Source: Salvelinus alpinus
Lineage: Eukaryota > Chordata > Actinopteri > Salmoniformes > Salmonidae
Reading direction: 5' to 3'
Assembly: GCF_045679555.1 (NCBI RefSeq)
Contig: NC_092094.1
Coordinates: 35,046,430 to 35,110,429, forward strand
DNA length: 64,000 bases
Shown: in pieces, positions 36,974 to 48,975 of the stretch
Numbering within the stretch: position 1 is the stretch's first letter
How the letters are laid out: every line of letters starts with the position of its first letter
Position numbers and translations under genes: made by a program
Notes under the pieces: generated by a model
Told to the model about the DNA's origin: nothing
The model's database searches: none
The model's input: only the letters and a program-made list of their open reading frames with translations

Positions 36974-39077
36974 CAGTGGTGTGTATTCATAGATGTCAAG
37001 AGAAGCCAGGCTTCCCAAAAAAAACAAATAAAATAATTTATCTTTCGTCTCTCTGTGTTTCATAATTTTCCTTCAATTCCCAAGAGGCTGAATGTATCTC
37101 ACCGGAGAAAGCACCCGAGCGAGTGAAACAGCGCCCCTCTGTCTCTCTACGTGTAGGTCATCTATCTGATGGTGTCTGGTCCAAACGAGTATGACATTGT
37201 TGCCGACCGTAGCATTGAATGGAATACAAGGGAAGCCAGTGAGCAATTGGCCTCCCTTGATTAACAAAAGTATAAAAAATGTGCCAATCATCGTTGAGCT
37301 AAACTGAGCTAGCTCACTGAATGGTCCTGGTGCACCAAAAAAGTGTCAAGGGAAGCCAACTTAGAGAGTTTGAGAGCATAAGTCAATTGACAGAAACAAC
37401 TTGAATTGTAGCATCTCGTTGTGTTGTTGCCCTCTGGTGGCTAGCTAGCTAGCTAGCTAAAATTGGCCCTTTCCTAAATTAACCATGAATGGAGATAGGG
37501 ATTTGGACTTGTGATTTTACTTAATTCTCTGTACTTGCTAATGAATATAACAGCCATTCTGATCCATCCATTAATTCATCCATTGCTGTGCCCCTGGCAT
37601 GCACACAGAAGTCAGAACCTCAGCCACATCATATTTAGCTTATGTTGATTGGACTAAATTGTTTTTGCTATCTTTTACTTGTCACTGTATTAGACTAAGC
37701 AGAGGTGATTTAATGATGTTGAAATTATGCTGGAATAGTGGAGGCAGCTCCTGTTTTCTTGCTCTTGTTTTTTTTTGCGACTTGCGGTAACTCTGTGGTT
37801 CTAAATCAATACTTGTTTTGTGGTCCGAAAATGTCAGAAACATTTGCTTGACCATGCTGTATGTCATTTAACTGTCTGTTACATGCAATATGCTTTGTGA
37901 CCTAAACCGGACAGAGGTTGCTATCCGATTTGTTATAAAACAAAGGTGTGGTTGAATTTATTCTGCCACTGTCGTCTTATTGTCTCGGCCTTTAGGCCTA
38001 TTTATACAACGGGTGTGTCTGATGCTGATTGGTTAAACCACATTACCTCTGGCTAAATCTATGACATCAAAATGCCTATTTACTCTGTTCCATTTGTCTG
38101 CCAATCCACTGTGTCATAAGCTCAGCCAGGCAATTTATAAACTTGATCGCCACTATAAAAAGCATCTAGATATTATCTCACATTTCTTTTAGACTAACAT
38201 TTAGTTTTCAACAGCGGAGATTTGTATAAACCTTGCTGTATGTCTCTCTGACATTTGCAACATTGTTTCAATATTCAAATTCGATCTCCAGCTGTCGAAT
38301 AGTAGTGAAAATGTGGGTAGTTGGGATGAGACAGGCAGGCAGCTTTTCTCAGCCACTCAGCCAGTCTTTCCAGTTTCAGAAGTGATTGTGTTAGCTGTGT
38401 TGTCGGCTAGCTCCTCTAAACAACAGTGTCCTGACGAGAAAACACATTTTCTATGCCAGGTGAAATAGCGCCTCATTAGCTGATTGTTATGGATGTATCC
38501 AAATAAATGTCACTAGAAAACACCTTATGCAAATGCAGCTACTTTGTTGTTATTCTGGCTGCACTGTTGGTTGGCTAGCTAGCAAGCAAGGGATACGATT
38601 GTTGCCAGCCAGTATGGCAATAGAACATTTAGAACGAATGACAGGGTTGCGTCCATAGATGCAGGACAAAAATACTGGGTCGTGTCTCTGGCAACTGAAC
38701 CGATAGAACGAACGACCAGCCGGCTTGGGTAGTAACTCTAGATTTGTGTCGAGACTATATCTTGTGTAAGGATGAAATAGAATTAATAAAAATAATGTTT
38801 TTCTTGAAAATATGTAAATCGTTATTAGAATATGTTGGTAACCCGTTGTATAAAAGTGATAATGTCCTCGTAGCCAACTTCGTCTTGGGCCTAACAACAC
38901 CTGTGCCAATATATCCTCCAAACCCCGGCTTCTCTGGCATTATCACTTAAACATCATGGTCGCAAGGCATATGAATTACCAGGTTATAGAGCAAACAATG
39001 CAATTATTGCAACCCATAGGTTGTAATATGCCTTTTTTTCTGGCTTCCCAAGTGATTTCACCAACGCACCGCTACTG
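36974..39077. mobile_element. 2.1-kb hAT-like element, non-autonomous
   Basis: Starts CAGTGGTGTGTATTCATAGA and ends AACGCACCGCTACTG. The flanks CTCCTAAC (36966-36973) and CCCTTAAC (39078-39085) look like a slightly decayed 8-bp target duplication. AGGCTTCCC near the start is mirrored by GGCTTCCCA near the end. No transposase is readable. A short (CTAG)n run lies at 37441-37461. Confidence 0.6.
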
Positions 39078-39779
39078 CCCTTAACCACTGATACAGGATC
39101 TGATTGTTCTTCCCCTAGTTATTAAGGTTAGGGTTTGGTAGGGTAATCTGATCCAAGATCTGTAGCGACGTGTAACTTCTACCTCAAGCTCATCTGGCAC
39201 CCTTTTGTTTTTCCAGTGCAAAGATGATTCTGGTCTGATTACAATACTATTGACCTGCACACCCTGTCTCCTCCTCCTCTCTTTGGGATGATCACTATCT
39301 AATAGTATAAAGCATGATTTGCACCATGTTTTTTGGGGGTTATTCAGTCTGGCGAGATCAGTGATCCTCCCAAGCAGGGAGGGCTTACAGCGCTTGTTGC
39401 TAGGCTGTGGTTCTTTTTAAAGAAAATCTTCCACTGCAAAACAGCAAGAGCTATTCTGGCTTTTATCTTATTGGTTGGTGATGGGGGTGGAGTACCAAGG
39501 ACTAAACACTGAACAGGACATTCAAAATGGCGTTTATGTTATTGCTGCTTCTTGCAAAGCAATGCAGTTAGTCTATCCATGAATTCTTCAATTATATCTG
39601 TATGCAAGTGATTATTACCTGGTCAATGCATATTATTGGTGATATCAATACAAGTCATTATCAATATTAGCAATTGTATCTCACCATCTTTGGTTAACAA
39701 TTACAAATGTGATAGCAGTTCATTTGTTGAACTCCCTGTTGAGTCTACATTAGTTGACACTGGTATATTTTGACATATA

Positions 39780-39803
39780 TATATATGTATATGTATATGT
39801 ACA
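39780..39803. repeat. AT-rich microsatellite
   Basis: Alternating TATATA/TGTATA run. Confidence 0.6.
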
Positions 39804-40199
39804 CTGTTCAATAATTATTGATGTGAATATAAGGCTATGCAACACGTGATGTAATAAGTGTCTACTGAAATGTTTAGTGAAATATACAGGACAGGAGGAA
39901 TTAAAACAAAACTGGGTGTTTGATATTCAAAACTACAAATTATTTCACTACTGAAGTTTGTTTACATCTTGCCTTTAAATGGTATTCATAAACACATTTC
40001 TTAGGAGGCACACAAAATGTGTATTTAAATGCATAACATACATAAATAACCCTCTGAGAATACATATTTGGGTAATGTAGGGGAATCTTGCAACAATGTA
40101 TCCTTCCTCCTTGTAACTAACATTAGATACATTTCAAAACTGTTGCATACTGACTTCAATTAATAGATTAATTGTAATAATGTAAACCTTCCGCGTAGA

Positions 40200-40433
40200 G
40201 GCTCTGCTACCCAGGATGCTGGTGTGTTTCAGAGGAAGTTGTATGCGCTTATGTTGAAAAAGAGGGGGCAGAGCTGTATTGAACAGGATAACAGTTCAGG
40301 CAGACGTAGTGAGAAGGACAGACCGAAGAGACGAGCCTTCAGCACAGCACAGCATGGCAGAGAGAAGCACAACTGTCAGGGAGACGATCCCGATAAAATA
40401 CGAAAATCAGCAAGAAATGCGGCGGCCGCGCAG
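40200..40433 (+). ncRNA. CHASERR-like exon 1 (5' end approximate)
   Basis: GC-richer than its surroundings, with CpGs (GCGGCGGCCGCGCAG just before the donor). It has a 75-codon open frame 40224-40451 without family features. A second donor (TATGG|GTACGT, exon end 40469) is equally possible. The start is set only by the change in base composition. Confidence 0.5.
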
Positions 40434-42369
40434 GTAGAAGACAATGGATAGCGCCCGTCTCACATATGGGTACGTATCTGAAAGAAAAACATAGTTTTCC
40501 CCTGTAAAGGCGCGGTTAGAAGATGTGGCAATATGGTGGTAAGAGCGAGGGTTCGACAGTCTGTTGTAAAAATGGCCATGGTGGGTCCCCTGCCAAGAAT
40601 GAAAAGGAAAAACGATTTTCAGACTGGATGTCGGTATGGTTGAAATTCTAATTCGTGGGATGAGTAGAGAAAAATGTGTTGTGTTAGCCTAAGTCAAATA
40701 TAAAGCAACATATATGATTGGGTACACTTTCGAGTTCTAGAACCTACGCATTTAAAATGTGCTTTGTCCTTGAAAGGGCAAATGCCCTTGTCTGAAATGG
40801 ACAGGAGAATTTTTACTTAATTGAGTACACCTTAACATACATTTTTTATTTGAGTGGGTCGAGAGTAAGATGAAAGTATGAATCATTTTATTGTGGTTTC
40901 AAGAGATAATATATTGAATGAATGTCGATGTTTTTCCATACAACAATTAATTAAAAATATATATATATTAGAAAAGGCTTTATTGCCAGGTTTAGGAGTT
41001 ACGTGTTGAAAAACATTCCAGACAGGTAGTTATGCCTAACGTAATATTTTGGCTAATTTTAACAGCAATTAATAATTAATTAAAATTAATGTAAATCAAT
41101 ATGTTCGATAATGTTCTGTATGTACTTTCTACACATATAACACCAAAGGTTTATTATGTTCAAATGAAACTGCCATGTCTTGAGGAGCATATATAAGCTA
41201 TTTTTCGAAAATGTAAAATAGGGTGTTGCCTTTTAACTCGTTGTGGTACAGAATGGAAATAAAAGCCACTGGAAACATTTCATACATCGTTTTTAGGTTA
41301 TTGTTTCTAGCTGTTATGAAGATGAGATTTGGGAGTAACGTTGGGTTTTTTCACACTTGACAAATACAAAACTATTCACTTTATTACAATTCATAGAGGA
41401 ATTATTAAGAAATGCACCCTTTTCCAAGACACAAAAGCTAATGCTGTCCTGGCCAGATTATTGAAATATGTTCATACAGTGAGGATGAGATTTGTTTCAT
41501 AGATACTTCATGTAATCAACTTGATGCTGTGCTATCACCTTAATTAAAGCTTAACATAAAGGTCTCTTGTACTGAGAAAGTCTAAAGATCTTCCTGTTTA
41601 GAGATACTAGATTTAAAAAATATATATAGATATCATCTATCTATATGGTGGTCATAAATTGGTAAAAAATATTTTAATCTTAGTATTCCAATAACAATTC
41701 TTACACATTGTCTCAATTTTGATGCACACACAAGTGATTGGATCAATGGCCACAATGCATATTTATGTTTTTCAAGATGAATGTATCGTATTTCTTTGAC
41801 ATGCATGCATTTGAAATGTGTAAATGCAGATCAGTTGCCTTAATACAAATGGTTTTATATCAACAATTAATTATGGGTAGTAGAGGTCGACCGAACATGA
41901 TTTTTCAACGCCGATACCGATTATTGGAGGACCAAAAAAGGCCGATACCGATTAATCGGCCGATTTAAAACCAAAAACATTTTTTAAATGTATTTGTAAT
42001 AATGACAATTACAACAACACCGAATGAACAATTATTTTAACTTAATATAATACATCAATAAAAATCAATTTAGCCTCAAATAAATAATGAAACATGTTAA
42101 ATTTGGTTTAAATAATGCAAAAACAAAGTGTTGGAGAAGAAAGTAAAAGTGCAATATGTGCCATGTAAAAAAGCTAACGTTTAAGTTCCTTGCTCAGAAC
42201 ATGAGAACATATGAAAGCTGGTGGTTCTTTTTAACATGAGACTTCAATATTCCAAGGTAAGAGGTTTTAGGTTGTAGTTAATATAGTATTTATAGGACTA
42301 TTTCTCTCTATACGATTTGTATTTCATATACCTTTGACTATTGGATGTTCTTATAGGCACTTTAGTATT

Positions 42370-42600
42370 GCCAGTGTAACAGTATAGCTTCCGTCCCTCT
42401 CCTCGCCCCTACCTGGGCTCAAACCAAGAACACATCGACAACAGCCACCCTCGAAGAATCGTTACCCATCGCTCCACGAAATCCGCGGCCCTTGAGCAAG
42501 GGGAACAACTACTCCAAGTCTCAGAGCGAGTGACGTTTGAAACGCTATTAACGTGTACCCCGCTAACTAGCTAGCCATTTCACATCGGTTACACCAGCCT
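42370..42600 (-). repeat. SINE-like repeat inside the hAT-like element
   Basis: The minus strand begins TGTAACCGATGTGAAATGGC and contains GGTTTGAGCCC, similar to a Pol III B box. A poly-A type tail is not obvious. Confidence 0.45.
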
Positions 42601-43596
42601 AATCTCGGGAGTTGATAGGCTTGAAGTCATAAACAGCTCAATGCTTGAAGCACAGCGAAGAGCTGCTGGCAAAACGCACGAAAGTGCTGTTTGAATGAAT
42701 GCTTACGAGCATGCTGCTGCCTACCACCGCTCAGTCAGACTGCTCTATCAAATATCAAATCATAGACTTAATTATAACATAATAACTAACAGAAATACGT
42801 GCCTTTGTTCATTAATATGGTCGAATCCGAAAACAAAACGTTTATTATTTCAGTGAAATACGGAACCGTTCCGTATTTTATCTAACGGGTGGCATCCCTA
42901 AGTCTAAATATTGCTGTTACATTGTACAACCTTCAATGTTATGTCATAATTACATAAAATTCTGGCAAATTAGTTCGCAACGAGCCAGGCGGCCCAAACT
43001 GTTGCTAAATAGCTAAATATGCAGGTTTAAAAATATATACTTCTGTGTATTGATTTTAAGAAAGGCATTGGTGTTTATGGTTAGGTACAGTCGTGCAACG
43101 ATTGTGCTTTTTTCGCAAATGCGCTTTTGTTAAATCATCCCCCGTTTGGCGAAGTTGGCTGTCTTTGTTAGGAAGAAATAGTCTTCACACAGGTCGCAAC
43201 GAGCCAGGCGGCCCAAACTGCTGCATATACCCTGACTCTGTTGCAAGAGAAGTGACACAATTTACTGAGTTAAAATAAATTAATGTTAGCAGGCAATATT
43301 AACTAAATATGCAGGCTTAAAAATAAATACTTGTGTATTGGTTTTAAGAAAGGCATTGATGTTTATGGTTAGGTACACGTTGGAGCAACGAGTCCTTTTT
43401 CGCGAATGCGCACCGCATCAATTATATGCAACGCAGGACACGCTAGATAAACTAGTAATATCATCAACCATGTGTAGTTAACTAGTGATTATGATTGATT
43501 GATTGTTTTTTATAAGATAAGTTTAATGCTAGCTAGCAACTTACCTTGGCTTCTTACTGCATTCGCGTAACAGGCAGGCTCCTCGTGGAGTGCAAT

Positions 43597-43750
43597 GAGA
43601 GGCAGGTGGTTAGAGCGTTGGACTAGTTAACTGTAAGGTTGCAAGATTGAATCCCCGAGCTGACAAGGTAAAAATCTGTCGTTCTGCCCCTGAACAAGGC
43701 AGTTAACCCACCGTTCCTAGGCCGTCATTGAAAATAAGAATGTGTTCTTA
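43597..43750 (+). repeat. tRNA-derived SINE inside the hAT-like element
   Basis: GGCAGGTGGTTAGAGCG (A-box region), GATTGAATCCCCGAGCTGAC (B-box region) and TAAGAATGTGTTCTTAA tail region, the same SINE type as 46815-46990. Confidence 0.7.
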
Positions 43751-44001
43751 ATCGGCCATTCCGATTAATCGGTCGACCTCTAATGGGTAGATATTAGTAA
43801 GATATTTTTTTTAACCCGCTTAACGTCATGTAAATGGTTGCCTCTGTAGCGTTTGTAGTAACATATTTGAATATACAATTCTGTAAAGATGTATAGAATC
43901 TCTATCAGATAAATGGATGGCATTCTGCCATATTTAGTGACATTATATAATTGTTTTAATCTAACATGTTATGATAATCCATTTTCCTTTATTTATTTCA
44001 G

Positions 44002-44065
44002 GAACCATTGAAGTTAGAAAAATGGGCTGAAAGAAGAATACCAATGTTTTGATATTTGAAAAAAT
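44002..44065 (+). ncRNA. CHASERR-like exon 2
   Basis: 64 bp between TTATTTCAG and GTAAGT. Contains AAAATGGGC near 44018-44026. Confidence 0.55.
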
Positions 44066-44212
44066 GTAAGTTTGTGAGGGTATTTTATGAATATTAATCA
44101 TTTAACCATGAGTGTTTAATTAAGCGAGTTTGATTCTCCTTACTGCTATATAAGACTTACCAATAGGTTGGGCTGTTGGCCTGTTTTCACTTTTGTATTT
44201 GTACTTTTGAAG

Positions 44213-44272
44213 GTTTGTCATCCGGATGTTCGACCAAATTTATGACTAGGGGGATTGGAATGACCAAGACTT
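44213..44272 (+). ncRNA. CHASERR-like exon 3
   Basis: 60 bp between TTTTGAAG and GTAAGT, 147 bp after exon 2. Confidence 0.5.
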
Positions 44273-44528
44273 GTAAGTATAAAATGTTTCCTTTTAATTA
44301 AAGACTGAGCAGAAAATAAAACCTGACTGCATGACACATTTTAATAACATTAAGGAAAAAAGAGGGAAATAAAATGTTTAATATGAAAGATAATATGGAT
44401 GTGTTTAATAAACCTTGTATCCTAAAACTAGTACATTGTAACAAAAAAATGGCATTATGTACACACTTGGCATTAGTCTGCGCCCGTTCAATACTTGAAA
44501 GAAGAACAAAATAAACACAAGAAAGTAG

Positions 44529-44768
44529 TGTCACGATACCAGTATCGTGATACTACAATACCTGATTTTCCTTGGCAAAAATGAAAACACAAAGCAGACT
44601 TAACTCTAAGGTCTTTAAAAACCTTTTTTTGTCAAATATTGTGTTCTATAGCTTGCAAAATAAACAAATGTGACTCTGGGTGACGTCAGTCATTTTCCTC
44701 AATAAATGTAGTCTGCTTCATGTTTTATTTCCTTTGCTTTGTTACTTCCTTATAATGGTATCGTGACA
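44529..44768. mobile_element. Short inverted-repeat element
   Basis: Perfect 13-bp inverted ends TGTCACGATACCA/TGGTATCGTGACA enclose 214 bp with no ORF. No target duplication is evident. It sits between lncRNA exons 3 and 4. Confidence 0.6.
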
Positions 44769-45888
44769 ATACATCAAGAAAGACTTAATAGGATTTGTAT
44801 ATATATATTTTTTTACGTATCAGTGAACACTTGCGGGCAGTGTTATGATCGTTAAGACCACAAGAGGGCAACACAATTCACTTACGTTTACCTTGTGATG
44901 CTAACATGACGCTGTTTCAAAGCTGAGAGGGTTCCTGTTACGTTTGCGATTTGTGACTTATTTTCGGAATTTGATTCTGGATGCATATGGTTACATTGCA
45001 GTACACAAGGTTTCTGTTAATTGCTTGCAAAATGTGCTGTTTATCCTTTTGGGGTGAACTGTAACTAACATCCATACATCAGAAGGGGAAAATAGCTAGC
45101 TAGGTAATGGGTAAATGTATGATCTCAGACAATTAAAGAACACTGCAAATTAAAGGTATTTTTTAAATATGCCTATTCGTCTGGCTCAAATCAATCATGC
45201 CTAGGCCTAAAACGTATGATCGTAAAAGTATCCGTTCAAGTCGTTCAAGTGCTCCTTAGAAACTAGTATTTACAAGTTGTTGAAGTTGCTATAGAACTTA
45301 AGCCTGGTGTTCTTTAGAAGTCGGGATGAATGAGAAGAGTTAATGTAGTAAGTTTTATACTAAGATTCTGGCAAATAAGCTAGCTCAAATTGCAAAAAAA
45401 AAAAAAAGTAGCTAGCTTGCTAATGTTGACAGTTGGTCAAATTAGCTACATTAACAATCAAGAAGATGCCATTTTAGTATTCTGTTCATAACAATACATG
45501 TTTATCATAATTATTGATAATACACAAAATTCATATATTTTATGACAATCTTTAAATTATGTTTGAAAAGTAATATGTCACAACTCGTAAACTGGGGTTG
45601 CAGAATTTAGTAATTTCATCTTGGTGAGTCATCTAAATGTAAAATAATAAATAAATAAAAAGTTGAAAACCAATATTTTTTTATTAGCTGACACTGCTTG
45701 ACCGGAGTATACAGCATAGCTCCAAGAAACCTGATAATTTCAGAGGTGACATTTCGGGGAACATATCTTTGGTTTGCATAAACTTAATCCAAGTAAAAGC
45801 CTAGATTTTGAATTAATTCCAGAGTTGACCACAACTCATGGTCTGTTGTATTTGATGGTCACCTAATTTCACCTCTTATCCCTAACAG

Positions 45889-45941
45889 AATCAAGGCATG
45901 AACTGTCATTCCCACCCAATGAAATAAGAAGACAGCTATGT
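45889..45941 (+). ncRNA. CHASERR-like exon 4
   Basis: 53 bp between a pyrimidine-rich CCCTAACAG and GTAAGT. Confidence 0.55.
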
Positions 45942-46814
45942 GTAAGTCATGTCTTTTGATCTGTGCTGTAACAAATGGAATGTTTCTTCAAATATCTGCT
46001 ATAACACTTTCAATACTGTACTAAATCGATTTCTTAAACATTTTTACTTCTGTTACATAACATTGAAGTAAAGGTTGTGATCTTTAGCACAAATAACAAT
46101 CCAGAGGTAGGTCTATTTATTGGTAATGGGAGTAGGGTTCCCAGTTATATATAATTTAGAGCAATGATTGTAACCAATTGAGATCAACAGAGATCTCCCA
46201 CCATGGAATTGTACCTCATCTTTCAATATTATTGAAAGATGTCTATTCCAGTGAAAGTTAGAACACTTTAGCTAAATCAGTTTAAAGTTGCTCATCTCTC
46301 CCTTTTAGTATAAGAAGCCTTGTACAAGGGCATCTTATCATATCACAATAATTCAAGACAGTTTACTCCTCCCCCTTTTAAAAACATTTGCATAAAATAT
46401 GCCCATACTCCCCCCAGAAGCAGCATATTTTCCCTAGAAGCTGAACGTTTCCATTCATTTTTGATAGGTTCTTTAAGAGTTCCTCCATCTTTCAAATATT
46501 CCTTGATTATTTTAATGTCTGTGACATATGCCAGGCCATCATGTACAATGATTATTCACAACTGCCCAAATCTATCCATTAGTCTCTTTTTCTTTTAACA
46601 AACTTAATCATAAAATATTTTTCACTTCATCTCTATGGTAAGGTCAGTGTATTCTGACAATGCATAGACTATTATTCTATAGTACTCTATCCATTTCTCA
46701 TCTGGGATAATAAAGTAACCTAGATACTACTACCATTATGATTGACTTTTCCAACAATGTTAGAAAATAGTGAAACTGTCACACTTAGGCCACACTGTCT
46801 TCTGTGATACATTT

Positions 46815-46990
46815 GGGGCGGCAGGTAGCCTAGTGGTTAGAGTATTGGGCCAGTAACCGAAAGGTTGCTGGATCGAATCACCGAGCTGTCAAGGTAAAAA
46901 CAAGGCAGATCAGGGGCACTGTTCCCTGGTAGGCTGTCATTGTAAATAAGAATTTGTTCTTAACTGACTTGCCTAGTTAAATAAAAAAAT
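46815..46990 (+). repeat. tRNA-derived SINE
   Basis: A box TAGCCTAGTGG (46826-46836), B-box region GGATCGAATCACCGAGCTG, conserved 3' part TAAGAATTTGTTCTTAACTG and an A-rich tail. Plus orientation, in the last intron of the lncRNA candidate. Confidence 0.85.
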
Positions 46991-47989
46991 CCAGTCTCTT
47001 TTCTTTAGTAAAATATGAAACGGGGACTAACCCTGTATTAATTAGACCCAACCCACCTCTACTAATGGATTTCTGTGCATGGCCCCACTGTCCGCTGAAT
47101 GATAACGTCAAACTAAATGTCCAACGGAAACTAAAGAGATATGTCCTTATACTTTTCATTGTAAGAATTCAGTTTTCTTGGCAGGATCCTCCAAAAACGA
47201 ACTGTGTTGTCACCTGCTGGTCAAGAACTGACATCTTGGGTCGGAACCTGCCCCTTGTTTTTCTTGATTCATATGAATGTGTAATCCATTTTGAGATTTT
47301 TTTATTTTTTTATCATACCACATGCTGATTTTTGTGATATCATCTCTTCCTTGGTGAATCTCTGCTGGTCATGTTTGGAAATTTTGGAGGCAGGGTGCAT
47401 GCAGAGGAAGCACATTTAGCATATTTTGTGCAGTTTAGCTCATCCATGATTACTATTGTTGTAGTTTTGTGTTTTGTTTACAAATCAAGCTGCAATAGTT
47501 TAGATACAACCGTAATGGTTCAGCAATGTCAGTTGTCCAAAAGTGTTGGAAAAGGAACTTTGCAGGATTATGAGATTTACTCATGCCAACGTGTGCTCAA
47601 TGCGATTCTGGTGGACCCCCTAATGGACAGTTTAAGTAGTTTTGCCTAGCCTGACAGCAAAATAATAATAAACCGTATCAAGTTAATGTTATCAAATAAA
47701 TTGGTAACAGCTAAAGAGCATGGTGCAATCCCAGAAGTAGATCACAAAATATGGCATAATTAGTTTTTCTGATAATTTTGAGAAAGAACTAATTTACATG
47801 ATCCACATTCACATAACTTATAGTGAACGGTGAAATGTTTCAATTAACAGATGTGTTAGAACATTCCATTTGCTTAGCTTTTACTTGTGCATGCAATTTT
47901 GTTGCATTTCCTGTTTTGTCTTTTGTTGTTTCCAATTATTCAACTCTAAAATGTGTTGAATGGTTGCTATTAAATTGCATAATGCTGCG

Positions 47990-48180
47990 TTCATGTGCTC
48001 TCGGAATTATCGGAAACTCAGGATTGGGATATTTCTGTAAAGCTCCCGGAATCACCGTAATTACGAGTTTCCGACATCCAAAACCGATCACAACAAGCTC
48101 CCAAGTAGGAAATAGTCGTTGTACTCCCGAGTTTCCCAGTTCAGAAAGTTTTGAGTTTCCTACTAGAACACTTGCATTAC
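47990..48180. repeat. Possible dispersed repeat
   Basis: Contains GCGTTCATGTGCTCTCGGAA and several alternating GAGTTTCC/GGAAACTC motifs in both orientations, a pattern typical of a fish MITE. The ends are not well defined. Confidence 0.35.
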
Positions 48181-48670
48181 TTTTAGTATTCCATATATTT
48201 ATTCACTTTATTGTCTTAGGTTCATGTTTGAAAAGCATGAGCATCTCTGTTGGTGTTTTAAAAGCGATAAAAGGCACACAATGCCATTTGGGCGAATAGG
48301 TCACAATTCTGAAATATTTATATTTTGACCAATCTGTTTGCAAATTACATGTTATATGTATGGGGAGTAAGGATTCAGCCCTTAATGCTCTTATAGTTTT
48401 ATTATTATAATATATATTTTTCATTGATTCGAGTTGCGATATTTGTCACCGCATACTGCAGTAATACAGACATTTTAAACTTCTGGGTTTCATTACCAAC
48501 TTGACTTTTAGCTAGCTATTCAGAATTTGAATATTTTGTGGAGTTATTGATGCTATTTTGGCCCCCAAAAAATCCAACTGATGGGTTTGGACAATAGTTA
48601 ATTATTAATTAAATGTAATATATATATATATTTTTTATTCATTTCTTCTTTTTTCTTAATTCCATTAAAG

Positions 48671-48975
48671 ACCCAATTCTACGGGAAGTGGCGACAACTG
48701 CTTTGTCATCAAGATGGCGACTGGGATTTGGGAGCTAATTGGATTTTTGAAAAGCTAACTGCTTGGATTTTTCTGGATTTTATTTGACTGTGTCAATTAG
48801 AATTACTTAAACTTTCACATGGACTCTTGTGCTGGGGATTCTTTGGACTCAGTTGTTTGAATAGGCTATTGTAATAGTTGCTTTTACTGCATTCAATTAC
48901 AGAGTACTTTTCTACTTCTGTGATTTCTTAATGCGCTGTTATTTATATTAAATAAAACAATGTTTTTTCACTATT
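48671..48975 (+). ncRNA. CHASERR-like terminal exon with CAAGATGGCGAC motif
   Basis: Begins after TTTCTTAATTCCATTAAAG and ends with the polyadenylation signal at 48951-48956. CAAGATGGCGAC at 48710-48721 matches both the AAGAUGG-type RNA motif reported for CHASERR and a YY1 DNA site. No ORF of note. Confidence 0.62.
48951..48956 (+). promoter_or_regulatory. Polyadenylation signal of the lncRNA candidate
   Basis: AATAAA about 280 bp into the terminal exon, about 1 kb before the likely CHD2 promoter. Confidence 0.55.

Larger units (their letters stand above)
41881..43782. mobile_element. 1.9-kb hAT-like element with TAGAGGTCGACCG ends
   Basis: The ends TAGAGGTCGACCG and CGGTCGACCTCTA are inverted repeats, flanked by a perfect 8-bp duplication ATGGGTAG (41873-41880 and 43783-43790). 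Near both ends the CCGATTAATCGG palindrome recurs. The interior contains a SINE-like antisense stretch, a duplicated ~110-bp block (about 42970-43130 and 43195-43410) and a tRNA-derived SINE (43597-43750). No transposase. It lies in intron 1 of the lncRNA candidate. Confidence 0.85.
40200..48975 (+). ncRNA. Five-exon lncRNA candidate, CHASERR-like
   Basis: Upstream of CHD2 and on its strand, a chain of five segments has strong splice signals: exon 1 about 40200-40433 (CAG|GTAGAA; alternative donor at 40469), exon 2 44002-44065 (AAAAT|GTAAGT), exon 3 44213-44272 (CTT|GTAAGT), exon 4 45889-45941 (TGT|GTAAGT) and exon 5 48671 to about 48975. The last acceptor follows a long pyrimidine tract, and AATAAA lies at 48951-48956. 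The joined exons have no convincing protein-coding frame. CHASERR in mammals is a five-exon lncRNA in this position that lowers CHD2 expression in cis and is reported to be conserved across vertebrates. Exon 5 carries AAGATGG, exon 2 AAAATGG, motifs of the kind described for CHASERR. Sequence identity to CHASERR was not tested; transcription is inferred. Confidence 0.65.

Noticed and set aside
40224-40451. 75-codon ORF in exon 1 of the lncRNA candidate
   Set aside because: No recognisable domain, and it runs past the donor. The rest of the spliced exons has no continuing frame that looks coding.
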